From positions 12,342 through 76,341 of the forward strand of contig NZ_CAMIHB010000017.1 in the NCBI RefSeq assembly GCF_946221635.1: a stretch of 64,000 bases of DNA, in the 5' to 3' direction. Both the position numbers and the translations under genes were made by a program. This DNA comes from an uncultured Rhodoferax sp. (GTDB lineage Bacteria; Pseudomonadota; Gammaproteobacteria; Burkholderiales; Burkholderiaceae_C). How positions within the stretch are numbered: the stretch's first letter is position 1; each line of letters starts with the position of its first letter. The notes under the pieces were generated by a model. That model made no database searches. It was not told the DNA's origin and worked only from the letters and a program-made list of their open reading frames with translations. Shown here piece by piece: positions 9,060 to 16,607 of the stretch.

Positions 9060-9302
9060 ATGAAAAAAGCACTCCTGGCCCTCGTATTCCTTGCGCAAGC
9101 AGCTACGCTTTCCATAGCAAAGGAAAACGCCGATGAGACCAAGCAGGACGTCGCCCGCCATCGCGCCATGGCCGCTGCGCACGAGGCCGCCGCCAAGTGC
9201 CGCGAATCCGGCAAGGACGAAGAGGTTTGCAACAAGGAGCTGCAAGCCGCCTGCAAGGGGCTGGCGATTGGCAAGTTCTGCGGCATGAAGCACGAGCACT
9301 GA
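9060..9302 (+). CDS. Small secreted four-cysteine protein, zinc operon
   Basis: 80 residues: signal peptide MKKALLALVFLAQAATLSIA, then a highly charged mature part with four Cys (spacing C-x9-C-x7-C-x8-C) and a C-terminal MKHEH. ATG 9060 has AGAGGA 7-8 nt upstream and lies 20 bp after the permease gene. Probably a periplasmic protein with two disulfides or a metal site (inference). I do not recognise a named family. The second half of the signal peptide is encoded by a copy of the dispersed hairpin element (FLAQAATLSIA). Confidence 0.78.
   Translation: MKKALLALVFLAQAATLSIAKENADETKQDVARHRAMAAAHEAAAKCRESGKDEEVCNKELQAACKGLAIGKFCGMKHEH
9088..9119 (+). repeat. Dispersed hairpin element, copy 4 (in signal-peptide codons)
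   Basis: GCGCAAGCA then GCTA-N9-TAGC (9102-9118). Read in frame as LAQAATLSIA, forming the h-region end and cleavage zone of the four-cysteine protein. Confidence 0.75.
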
Positions 9303-9368
9303 GGACCGCCACAGGCCCCCCGCCGCGAGGGGCGGCGGTAAAATGCCCCGGTTGTTGGAGACCCCACC

Positions 9369-9878
9369 ATGAAACCATTGGATTGCGTACTCGCCCTCTC
9401 TGTGTGCCTGAGTGCGTCGCTGGCGCAGGCCCAGCTCAGCTCCCCGCTGCCCGGTTTGCCCGCCGGCACCGGCCCCGGGGTGCACAGTCCCAACAGCCCC
9501 TTTGCCCCGCTCAAGGACCGCGCCGATGTGCTGCCCTGGTCCGTGCTCACCGCGGTCAAGACCAAGAACGACAAGAACCGCCTGCTGCCGGTCTTCCCGG
9601 CCGACGTGCAGGCCCTCAACAAGAAAACCCAGCGCATCCAGGGCTTCATGATGCCGCTGGAACCCGGCGAGAAGCAGAAGCACTTTCTGCTCAGCTCCGT
9701 GCCTCTGACCTGTTCCTTCTGCGTGCCCGGCGGGCCCGAAAGCATGGTCGAGGTCAAGACCAAGACGCCCGTGAAGTACTCGCTGGATGTGGTCGTGGTG
9801 GAAGGCCAGTTTGCCGTGCTCAACGATGACCCCTATGGCCTGTACTACCGCGTGACCGACGCCGTGGCGGTCAAGTAA
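9369..9878 (+). CDS. DUF3299 periplasmic protein
   Basis: 169 residues. Signal peptide MKPLDCVLALSVCLSASLAQA; the mature part contains the DUF3299 hallmarks IQGFMMPLEPGEKQKHFLL and LTCSFCVPGGPESMVEV. It lies 66 bp downstream of the four-cysteine gene in the same direction. Members of this family are often encoded beside FtsX-type ABC transporters linked to zinc limitation (recollection). The CxxC in LTCSFC could bind metal or be redox-active. A GC-rich compound hairpin (about 9304-9336) separates it from the upstream gene and might tune its expression. Confidence 0.82.
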   Translation: MKPLDCVLALSVCLSASLAQAQLSSPLPGLPAGTGPGVHSPNSPFAPLKDRADVLPWSVLTAVKTKNDKNRLLPVFPADVQALNKKTQRIQGFMMPLEPGEKQKHFLLSSVPLTCSFCVPGGPESMVEVKTKTPVKYSLDVVVVEGQFAVLNDDPYGLYYRVTDAVAVK

Positions 9879-9895
9879 AAGAGAACGGGCACCAC

Positions 9896-10855
9896 TTGCT
9901 GTCGCTGGACCACCCGGTCGTTTCGTCCCTGTTGCCGGTGGTGCTGCTGATTGTGGTGGGCCTCATCACGGGCAAGGCCAAGCTCATCCGCCAGGAGGCG
10001 GTGCGCGACCTCTCCAACCTCGTCTTCCTGGTGCTCACGCAGGCGCTGCTGTTCCGCACCATGAGCAGCGTGCATGTGCAGGACCTGGACTTCGCGCCCG
10101 TCTCGCTCTACTTCGCCGTGGCCGGCGGCCTGTTTGTCGTGCTGCTGCTCGCCCAGGGGCCCAGCAGCAAGGCCGCCGTGATCGCGCTATCGGGCATCTT
10201 CAGCAACACCGTGATGATCGGCATTCCCCTGGTCGGCCTCGCTTATGGCAAGGAAGGCCAGGTGCTGCTGTTCACCCTGATTTCGCTACACGCCCTGGTG
10301 CTGCTCACTTTTGCCACGGTGGTGCTTGAGCTGCTGCACGCGCGCGAGCTGGTCGCTTCCGGCGCCGTGCCATCGCGCAACCGGCTGGCGACGGTCTTCA
10401 TGGCGGTGCGCAATGCGGTCGTCCATCCCGTGCCCATGCCCATCATTGCCGGCCTGCTGTTCGCCCAGACGGGATGGACCCTGCCCGATGTGGTGGACCG
10501 CCCCCTGGTGCTGCTGGGCAACGCCTTCGGCCCCGTGGCCTTGGTGCTGGTAGGGGTGACGCTGTCCCAGGCTGCCATCGGCAAGCATCTCAAGAGTGCC
10601 CTGGCGGTCTCGGTCATCAAGACGCTGGTGCATCCCGCGTTGATGGCGCTGGTGGGGTATCTGTGCGGGCTGCGCGGCCTGTCGCTGTCGGTGCTGGTGG
10701 TCGCCGCCTCGCTGCCCATCGGCGCCAATGTGTTCCTGTTCTCGCAGCGGTACCAGCGGGCGGAGGAGCTGGTGACGGCCAGTGTGGCCGTTTCTACCTT
10801 GGTTGCGTTGGTGAGCGTGACCTTGGTGATGACCTTGATGCCCTTGATTGCTTGA
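9896..10855 (+). CDS. AEC-family transporter (auxin efflux carrier fold)
   Basis: 319 residues with about ten hydrophobic segments. Family features are an N-terminal GLITGKAKLIRQEAVRDLSN, the mid-protein FSNTVMIGIPLVGLAYG with its conserved Asn/Pro, and a C-terminal ASLPIGANVFLFSQRY. These carriers move organic acids (malate, malonate) or similar anions; the substrate here is unknown. The start is TTG at 9896: no ATG or GTG in frame fits, and the reading frame begins 17 bp after the DUF3299 stop. It may share the upstream transcript. Confidence 0.85.
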   Translation: MLSLDHPVVSSLLPVVLLIVVGLITGKAKLIRQEAVRDLSNLVFLVLTQALLFRTMSSVHVQDLDFAPVSLYFAVAGGLFVVLLLAQGPSSKAAVIALSGIFSNTVMIGIPLVGLAYGKEGQVLLFTLISLHALVLLTFATVVLELLHARELVASGAVPSRNRLATVFMAVRNAVVHPVPMPIIAGLLFAQTGWTLPDVVDRPLVLLGNAFGPVALVLVGVTLSQAAIGKHLKSALAVSVIKTLVHPALMALVGYLCGLRGLSLSVLVVAASLPIGANVFLFSQRYQRAEELVTASVAVSTLVALVSVTLVMTLMPLIA

Positions 10856-10860
10856 GTCCT

Positions 10861-11226
10861 TTTAAACACCCGCTCCCCCGGCCCCTCGCCCCGTCGGCGA
10901 GGGGAGCCTTAACAGCCGTATCTTGTTGCTTCGCGCCGGAGAAGGCCTACGCGCGCTAGGTCGCCGCTGCTACTTCACTCCACGGCCCGTGCCAACGGTT
11001 GTGGAACTTCGGATGTGTAGGCGCGGAGCTACTGGCGGGCGCAGCCGCCAGCGGGAGAGCACAGACCGCGCCGAGGCCGCCACAACCGCAGGCGCGGGCC
11101 GTGGCGTACCTGCCCATTGGCGACAGTCCGTATGTAGCCCGTGACCGGAGCGCAGCCATTAAATCCGGCTGTTCAAGGCTCCCCCTCGCCGACGGGGCGA
11201 GGGGGCTGGGGGGAGTGGGTGTTAAA
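10861..11226. mobile_element. Miniature inverted-repeat element between convergent genes
   Basis: Nearly perfect terminal inverted repeats, left 10861-10917 and right 11167-11226, bracket about 250 bp with no convincing gene. Each arm starts TTTAA(A)CACCC and ends in the AACAGCC/GGCTGTT pair. Each contains its own strong hairpin: 9-bp stem CCCCTCGCC/GGCGAGGGG with a 5-nt loop on the left, and a 10-bp stem on the right. It sits exactly between the convergent AEC and pdxH genes, 5 bp after the AEC stop, so it may also serve as a two-way terminator. No transposase is present; a non-autonomous MITE-like element is the simplest reading. Confidence 0.65.
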
Positions 11227-11253
11227 AAAACCGCCCCGCAGGGCAAAAACCAA

Positions 11254-11892
11254 TCAAGGCGCCAACCGCTCCCGCCTCCAGGACCCATCGGCTTCCACCG
11301 AATACCGCAAACGGTCATGCAGGCGACTCTTGCGTCCCTGCCAGAACTCGTAGGTCTCCGGCTTCAAGCGGTACCCACCCCAATGCGGCGGCCGTGGCGG
11401 TTGCAGCAGAAACTGCGCCGCGTACTTGGCTGCATTGGTGACCAGGGTGCCCCGTCCCGGAATGACGGTGCTTTGTGGCGACGCCCAGGCGCCGATGCGC
11501 GAATCCAGCGGGCGGCTGTGGAAGTAGGCGTCGCTTTCTTCCGCGCTCACCTTTTCCACCACGCCCTCGATGCGCACCACGCGCTCCAGCTCCACCCAGT
11601 GGAACTGCAGGGCGGCGTAGGGGTTGCCGCCCAGCTCATGGCCCTTGCGGCTGTCGTAATTGCTGTACCAGACGATGCCGCGTGCGTCGTAGCCTTTGAT
11701 GAGCACGATGCGCGTGCTGGGGCGCAGGTCGCTGCCCACGGTGGCCAGGGTCATGGCATTGGGCTCGGGTACCTGGCCGGTGATGGCTTCGTTCAGCCAC
11801 TGGTCAAACTGTTGCAGGGGATCGGCGTGCGAGGCTTTTTCGTCCAGCTCGGCGCGTTCGTAGCTTTTGCGGAGGTCGGCAATGGAGGTCAT
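11254..11892 (-). CDS. pdxH: Pyridoxamine/pyridoxine 5'-phosphate oxidase PdxH
   Basis: 212 residues. FMN-dependent oxidase making pyridoxal 5'-phosphate from PNP or PMP (vitamin B6 salvage and synthesis), cytosolic. Diagnostic segments are ADPLQQFDQWLNEA, MTLATVG, STRIVLIKGYDARGIVWYSN, SRKGHEL, RIEGVVEKVSAEESD, YFHSRP, SRIGAWAS and the C-terminal RERLAP. Length matches the family. ATG 11892 gives the standard N-terminus. It is divergent from the MobA-like gene, with only 36 bp between the start codons. Confidence 0.96.
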   Translation of the reverse strand: MTSIADLRKSYERAELDEKASHADPLQQFDQWLNEAITGQVPEPNAMTLATVGSDLRPSTRIVLIKGYDARGIVWYSNYDSRKGHELGGNPYAALQFHWVELERVVRIEGVVEKVSAEESDAYFHSRPLDSRIGAWASPQSTVIPGRGTLVTNAAKYAAQFLLQPPRPPHWGGYRLKPETYEFWQGRKSRLHDRLRYSVEADGSWRRERLAP

Positions 11893-11928
11893 GCGGCCAG
11901 TATAGGCAGGCTCCGATACCATGGGGCC

Positions 11929-12501
11929 ATGTCTTCCTTTGCGCCCGCCTTGCTGCCTGACGCCGACCGCCTGCCGGTGGTGCTGGTGCTGGCCTCGGGC
12001 CGGGGCGAACGCTTTGGGGCCTCCGGCGGCACGACCCACAAGCTGCAGGCCGACCTGTGTGGCAAGACCGTCTTGCAACGCACGCTGGACGCCGTGCAGG
12101 CCAGCGGCCTGCGCTGGCACCTGGAAGACGCAGGCCACCCCGGCATGGGCGACAGCATTGCCGCCGCCGTACGCGCCACGCGCAGCGCGGCGGGCGGCTG
12201 GATGGTGCTGCCGGCCGACCTGCCGCTGGTGCAAGCAAACACCCTGGTTACCATCGCCCGCGCACCGCTGGAGGGGGAGGTGCTGGTACCGATCTTTGCA
12301 GGCCAGCGCGGTCATCCGGTGCGCTTTGCGGCCGATTGTGGGGACGCCTTGGTGGATTTGAAGGGAAATCAGGGGGCAGCCCCCGTAGTATCTGCGCGAG
12401 CAGCTAGCAAATTGATAGTAAATGATGCCGGCTGCGTGCTCGACATTGACACCGTGGCCGACCTGGAACGGGCCCGCGCCACGTGGCGGCAAGGCCCTTA
12501 G
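11929..12501 (+). CDS. MobA/MocA-like NTP transferase
   Basis: 190 residues. GT-A fold nucleotidyltransferase: an N-terminal VLVLASGRGERFG motif binds the nucleotide and VLPADLPLV binds metal. Related to MocA (molybdenum cofactor cytidylyltransferase) and MobA, so a role in molybdopterin dinucleotide cofactor synthesis is likely but not proven; no molybdoenzyme genes are nearby. The C-terminal part (codons 150-164) is encoded by a dispersed hairpin element (APVVSARAASKLIV), where related proteins usually carry the VPVDD region; the enzyme still has NDAGCVLDIDTVADL after it. Confidence 0.8.
   Translation: MSSFAPALLPDADRLPVVLVLASGRGERFGASGGTTHKLQADLCGKTVLQRTLDAVQASGLRWHLEDAGHPGMGDSIAAAVRATRSAAGGWMVLPADLPLVQANTLVTIARAPLEGEVLVPIFAGQRGHPVRFAADCGDALVDLKGNQGAAPVVSARAASKLIVNDAGCVLDIDTVADLERARATWRQGP
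12373..12420 (+). repeat. Dispersed hairpin element, copy 5 (inside MobA-like gene)
   Basis: AGCCCCCGTAGTATCTGCGCGAGCA in parts, then GCTA-N9-TAGT. Read in frame as APVVSARAASKLIV. Confidence 0.75.
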
Positions 12502-12513
12502 TTTGTACCCGCC

Positions 12514-12556
12514 TGGTAACTCTGTTTGCACACAAGCTGGGGTTTCCCAGTTACCA
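12514..12556. promoter_or_regulatory. Inverted repeat upstream of edd
   Basis: Perfect 8-bp arms TGGTAACT (12514-12521) and AGTTACCA (12549-12556) separated by 27 bp. A related half-site AGTTAC recurs at 12573. Candidate operator; the cognate regulator is not in the window. Confidence 0.4.
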
Positions 12557-12564
12557 TCAGGAGG

Positions 12565-12579
12565 TGTAATTTAGTTACA
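12565..12579. promoter_or_regulatory. Putative HexR site in front of edd
   Basis: TGTAA-TTTAG-TTACA, a 15-bp dyad 7 bp before the edd start. It fits the HexR (RpiR-family) consensus of TGTAAT...ATTACA known for Entner-Doudoroff genes, where KDPG releases the repressor. A good AGGAGG (12560-12565) lies too far (21 nt) from the ATG to be a normal ribosome-binding site. Confidence 0.6.
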
Positions 12580-12586
12580 AACCACC

Positions 12587-14452
12587 ATGCCAGATACCAC
12601 CTCTTCCCCCGCACTGCACCCCGTTGTCGAGGCCGTGACCCGGCGCATCCGCGAACGCAGTGCCTCCACCCGCGCCGCCTACCTGGCGCAGCTGGAACTG
12701 GCCGCCGACCGCAAGCCCGGTGCCGACCGCATGGGCTGCGCCAACGTGGCCCACGCTTTCGCCGCCATGCCGGACAGCGACAAGGCCCGCGTCACGGGCC
12801 TGGACAAGCTCAAGATCGTGGCCGAGAAGGGCCCCAACATTGGTATCGTCAACGCCTACAACGACATGCTCTCGGCCCACGCGCCACTGCAGCATTACCC
12901 CGACCTCATCAAGGTGGAAGCCCGCAAGCACGGCGCCACGGCCCAGGTGGCCGGCGGCGTGCCCGCCATGTGCGATGGCGTCACGCAAGGCACCCCCGGC
13001 ATGGAGCTGAGCCTGTTCAGCCGCGATGCGATTGCCATGGCCACCGCCGTGTCGCTGAGCCACGACGTGTTTGACTGTGCGCTGATGCTGGGTGTGTGCG
13101 ACAAGATCGTGCCCGGCCTGTTGATCGGCGCGCTGCACTTTGGCCACCTGCCCACCGTGTTTGTGCCCGCCGGCCCCATGACCTCGGGCCTGTCCAACAA
13201 CGAAAAAGCCAAGGTGCGCGAGAAAGCGGCCCAGGGCCTGGTGGGCCGCCCCGAGCTGCTGGCTGCCGAGAGCGCCGCCTACCACGGCGAAGGCACTTGC
13301 ACCTTCTACGGCACCGCCAACAGCAACCAGATGCTGCTCGAAGCCATGGGCCTGCATGTGCCCGGCACCGCCTTCATCAACCCCGGCGAAGGCGTGCGCC
13401 AGGAGCTGACCCGCGAAGCCGTGCGCACCGTGCTGGGCATCACCAAGGCCAAGCGCTTTGCGCCCATCGGCAAGGTGGTGGACGAGCGCTGCATCGTCAA
13501 CGCCATGGTGGCGCTGCTGGCCACCGGCGGTTCCACCAACCACCTGATCCACTGGGTCGCCGTGGCGCGCGCCGCCGGCATCGTCATCGACTGGAACGAC
13601 TTCTCCGCCCTGTCCGACGTGGTGCCGCTGCTGACGCGCGTGTACCCCAACGGCAGTGCCGATGTGAACCACTTCCAGGCCGCAGGCGGCCCCGGCTATG
13701 TGATCCGCGAACTGTTGGACGCCGGCTTCATGCACGCCGACGTGCTGACCGTGCGTGCCAACGGCCTGCGTGAGTTCACCGCCATTCCCTCGGCCAAGGC
13801 CGACGGCTCTTTGCAATGGGCAGACCCCGGTGCCAGCAAAGATGACACCGTGGTGCGTCCTGCCAGCAACCCGTTCAGCGCCACCGGTGGCCTCAAGCTG
13901 CTGCAAGGCAACCTGGGGCGCAGTGTGATCAAGGTGTCGGCCGTGCCCGAAGACCGCCACATCATCGAAGCGCCTTGCCGCGTGTTCGATTCGCAGGAAG
14001 CCCTGCACAAGGCTTTCAGCGCCAACGAACTGAACCAGGACGTGGTCTGCGTGGTGCGCTGGCAGGGCCCGCAGGCCAATGGCATGCCCGAGCTGCACAA
14101 GCTCACGCCACCGCTGGCCGTGTTGCAGGGCAAGGGCTTCCGCGTGGCGCTGGTGACCGATGGCCGCATGAGCGGTGCCTCGGGCAAGGTGCCTGCGGCG
14201 ATCCACGTTTCGCCCGAAGCCAATGCCGGCGGCCCCTTGGCCAAGGTGCGTGATGGCGATGTGATCCGCCTCGACGCTACGGCCGGTACCCTGCAGGTGC
14301 TGGTGAACGAGGCCGAATGGGCTGCCCGTCCGCTGGCGACCATCCCGGAAGCATTGGCCGCTTCCAACGGCATCGGCATGGGCCGCGAGCTGTTCACCAA
14401 CTTCCGCCGCAACGCGCTGGCCGCCGAAGAGGGCGCCTGCACCTGGTTTTGA
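12587..14452 (+). CDS. edd: 6-phosphogluconate dehydratase Edd
   Basis: 621 residues. Converts 6-phosphogluconate to 2-keto-3-deoxy-6-phosphogluconate, first step specific to the Entner-Doudoroff path. IlvD/Edd [4Fe-4S] dehydratase family: NIGIVNAYNDMLSAHAP, AGGVPAMCDGVTQGTPGM, TCTFYGTANSNQMLLEAMG, ATGGSTNHLIH and TDGRMSGASGKVPAA are all conserved, including the cluster cysteines in MCDG, GVCDK and GTCTF. Length is normal for the family (about 605-620). Followed 29 bp later by eda, so both steps are made together. The HexR-like dyad next to the start suggests induction by sugar acids or glucose. Confidence 0.97.
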   Translation: MPDTTSSPALHPVVEAVTRRIRERSASTRAAYLAQLELAADRKPGADRMGCANVAHAFAAMPDSDKARVTGLDKLKIVAEKGPNIGIVNAYNDMLSAHAPLQHYPDLIKVEARKHGATAQVAGGVPAMCDGVTQGTPGMELSLFSRDAIAMATAVSLSHDVFDCALMLGVCDKIVPGLLIGALHFGHLPTVFVPAGPMTSGLSNNEKAKVREKAAQGLVGRPELLAAESAAYHGEGTCTFYGTANSNQMLLEAMGLHVPGTAFINPGEGVRQELTREAVRTVLGITKAKRFAPIGKVVDERCIVNAMVALLATGGSTNHLIHWVAVARAAGIVIDWNDFSALSDVVPLLTRVYPNGSADVNHFQAAGGPGYVIRELLDAGFMHADVLTVRANGLREFTAIPSAKADGSLQWADPGASKDDTVVRPASNPFSATGGLKLLQGNLGRSVIKVSAVPEDRHIIEAPCRVFDSQEALHKAFSANELNQDVVCVVRWQGPQANGMPELHKLTPPLAVLQGKGFRVALVTDGRMSGASGKVPAAIHVSPEANAGGPLAKVRDGDVIRLDATAGTLQVLVNEAEWAARPLATIPEALAASNGIGMGRELFTNFRRNALAAEEGACTWF

Positions 14453-14481
14453 GATACAACTGACTGTCGACTGGAATTCTT

Positions 14482-15123
14482 ATGTCTAACGCCCCCTCTT
14501 TCACCGCCTTGCAAGTGATGCAGGACGCACCCGTCATCCCCGTCATCGTGTTGAACGACGTGGCCCACGCCGTGCCCATGGCCCGCGCCCTGGTGGCCGG
14601 CGGCGTGCGCATGCTGGAAGTGACGCTGCGCACCCCGCAAGCCCTGGCCTGCATGGAAGCCATTGCCCGTTACGTGCCCGAAGCCGTGGTCGGCGCTGGC
14701 ACGGTGCGCAGCAAGGCCGATGCCCAAGCCGCCGCCAATGCCGGCGCCCGCTTTGCCGTCAGCCCCGGCTACACCAGCGCCGTGGGCCAGGCCTGCCGCG
14801 ACCTGGGCCTGTCGCTGTTGCCCGGCGTGGCCACTGGCAGCGAAATCATGATGGCGCAGGAAGACGGCTTCACCCAGCTCAAGTTCTTCCCCGCCATGCA
14901 AGCCGGCGGCCCCGCCATGCTCAAGGCCTGGAGCGGCCCCTTCTTCGACGTGAAGTTCTGCCCCACCGGCGGCGTGACCCTGCAAAATGCGCCCGAGTTT
15001 CTGGCGCTGCCCAACGTGGTCTGCGTAGGCGGCTCCTGGATTGTTCCGGCCGACGCCATGGCCAAGGGCGAGTGGGACAAGATCACGCAGCTGGCGAAGG
15101 ATACGCAGGCGCTGCGCAAGTAA
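14482..15123 (+). CDS. eda: 2-keto-3-deoxy-6-phosphogluconate aldolase Eda
   Basis: 213 residues. Class I aldolase splitting KDPG into pyruvate and glyceraldehyde 3-phosphate. The Schiff-base lysine is K134 in TQLKFFPA, and the general acid/base is E46 in MLEVTLRTP. VGAGTV, FAVSPGYTS, LLPGVATGSE and CPTGGV phosphate-binding segments are intact. Second gene of the edd-eda operon, closed by a strong terminator 22 bp after the stop. No other sugar catabolic genes (zwf, pgl) are next to it. Confidence 0.97.
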   Translation: MSNAPSFTALQVMQDAPVIPVIVLNDVAHAVPMARALVAGGVRMLEVTLRTPQALACMEAIARYVPEAVVGAGTVRSKADAQAAANAGARFAVSPGYTSAVGQACRDLGLSLLPGVATGSEIMMAQEDGFTQLKFFPAMQAGGPAMLKAWSGPFFDVKFCPTGGVTLQNAPEFLALPNVVCVGGSWIVPADAMAKGEWDKITQLAKDTQALRK

Positions 15124-15144
15124 GTTGCGTTGGTCGTTTCAAGT

Positions 15145-15170
15145 AAAAGAGGGCTGCGGCCCTCTTTTTT
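15145..15170 (+). terminator. Rho-independent terminator of edd-eda
   Basis: Stem AGAGGGC / GCCCTCT (15148-15154 with 15159-15165), 4-nt loop TGCG, extended by three A-T pairs and ending in a run of T. It ends the edd-eda transcript. Confidence 0.9.
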
Positions 15171-15200
15171 ATTGCGCGAGCAGCTATGAAATTGATAGTC
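15171..15200 (+). repeat. Dispersed hairpin element, copy 6 (after the eda terminator)
   Basis: ATTGCGCGAGCA then GCTA-N9-TAGT. The left part of the element appears to be missing, replaced by the terminator. Confidence 0.7.
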
Positions 15201-15447
15201 ATTACTTGATGTCCGGGCGGGTGCAGCAAGCTGTTCGTGTAGCGCTACTCCAGTGTTCATAAGTAAACCTGCGGCGTTTGTGGGCATTTTCATAGGCCGC
15301 CAGTTGCAGGCTGACTTATAAAGTCAGTTATAAATCGAGCACTTTAATAAATCGCTGGGAGGTGGCTATATGGTGCGTGCGAACGTTGTTCAAAAGGCCT
15401 GTCTGACGTACACAAAGCGTTAGATTGAATCATTCACACTTTTTCGC
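15201..15447. other. AT-richer non-coding stretch before orphan membrane gene
   Basis: Base composition falls visibly compared with flanks. It contains a short dyad GACTTATAAAGTC (about 15312-15324) and a 17-codon frame (ATG 15370 to TAG 15423) preceded by GGGAGG. This could be a leader peptide or chance. No RNA gene was recognised. Confidence 0.35.
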
Positions 15448-16293
15448 ATGACTAAGCTTCTCAACTGGACCTCGCTTACGTTCTTTGTCACTGTCGTTGG
15501 ACTTGCAATTCCGATTTGGTTGTGGCGCGCCGATCTTGATGCAAAGTCACTTTCGCTTCAATTGACCTCGCAAACGCCTCTCACGTCCGACTCTGCCAAC
15601 TCCATAAAGGGGCTGGAAGTTCTGATGGATGGCGTGAAGGTCGCGTCACCAACCGTATCGGTCGTGACGCTCACCAACAACGGCAAGAAGCCACTACCGG
15701 CATCCGAGTTTGAATCTCCCGTTGAGGTTCGCGTTGCACATGGATCGCAGATTTTCCGAGCCGAAGTAACGTCAAGCCATCCGAAGGATATCGAAGCACG
15801 AATTGAGTGGAACAAGACCTCCGTTCGATTCGTACCCGTACTTTTGAATCCAGATGAGAGCATCACAATCTCTCTACTTACCGAGGGCGAGCGTCCGACT
15901 TTCACTTCAAGGGCACGGGTAGTTGGTGTTACCACCGTAGACTTCGTTGACAACACAAAGAAGCCTCCTGCGTGGCGGCTCACAGCCATCTTATTGATCG
16001 CCTCACTGCTGCTCTTCGTAGCGTCAGACATCGTTGATCCCGATCTTCGCGGCGGCCCTCCCGTGTTGTTTGTCCGCAAGCGAGCAGCCTTTTTCATAAA
16101 AATTGTTTGCAGTGGAGGTGGTGTGGTTGCCTATACGGGCTTCGCTCTCTCTGCAGAGATTGATGGCATTTGGGCTATGGTCTTAGGACTATTGCCAACC
16201 ATGCTCTTTACCGCCCTTATTGGGGCGGCACTCAATAATGGCGCCAAGGCACGGGCCAAGGTCGCTGAGAGTCCGCCCAAACCTCTCAATTAA
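15448..16293 (+). CDS. Orphan membrane protein with beta-rich extramembrane domain, unknown function
   Basis: 281 residues. Residues about 8-27 form one membrane helix (WTSLTFFVTVVGLAIPIWLW). A region of about 150 residues that looks like beta-sandwich follows (VSVVTLTNNGKKPLPASEF, VRFVPVLLNPDESITISLL), then helices near 176-193, 212-232 and 238-262, and a Lys/Pro tail. Codon use is plainly less GC-rich than all neighbours, with many A/T third positions, suggesting recent transfer. No catalytic motif was seen and I do not recognise a family. No partner gene is adjacent on the same strand within 300 bp. It might be a stand-alone envelope sensor or the remnant of a larger accessory system. Confidence 0.75.
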   Translation: MTKLLNWTSLTFFVTVVGLAIPIWLWRADLDAKSLSLQLTSQTPLTSDSANSIKGLEVLMDGVKVASPTVSVVTLTNNGKKPLPASEFESPVEVRVAHGSQIFRAEVTSSHPKDIEARIEWNKTSVRFVPVLLNPDESITISLLTEGERPTFTSRARVVGVTTVDFVDNTKKPPAWRLTAILLIASLLLFVASDIVDPDLRGGPPVLFVRKRAAFFIKIVCSGGGVVAYTGFALSAEIDGIWAMVLGLLPTMLFTALIGAALNNGAKARAKVAESPPKPLN

Positions 16294-16607
16294 GCAGACA
16301 AGTTGCTGTAACCTAATTTTGTAGCTCACCTGAAACGTTGAGGTATATGGGTCTCCACTCGCACTTTCTCCGTGATCTCAGTAGATATGGAAATCGCTCC
16401 GCATCTATCTCAGCCTTGGTAGTTCTTTACTGAAACACAAGGCTTGTGGAGAATCTTCTCCCTGTATTCGAGGGCTCGGCGAGTTCTCGCCTTGGATATG
16501 CTTAGCAAGCCGCACTACTTGTTCTCCAAACGGCTCCTTGTGTCAGAGACTTGACAATGCAGCTGAACCGATTGCGGCCTTCAGCTCAGACTCCCAAAGA
16601 GGTTTTC
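16294..16607. other. Non-coding AT-richer stretch downstream of orphan membrane gene
   Basis: 314 bp with no convincing reading frame. Two small perfect-arm hairpins are visible: GGAGAA/TTCTCC at 16448-16461 and GGCGAG/CTCGCC at 16478-16491. Neither is followed by a T-run, so they are not obvious terminators. The low-GC composition ends around 16560. Confidence 0.4.

Noticed and set aside
9304..9345. GC-rich hairpin between the four-Cys gene and DUF3299 gene as a terminator
   Set aside because: Arms are present but no T-run follows, so transcription could continue; not called as terminator.
15370..15424. attC-like end (AAAGCGTTAGAT) before the orphan membrane gene, suggesting an integron cassette
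   Set aside because: Only a GTTRRRY-type core is seen; no matching inverse core, no attC after the gene, and no integrase. Probably chance.
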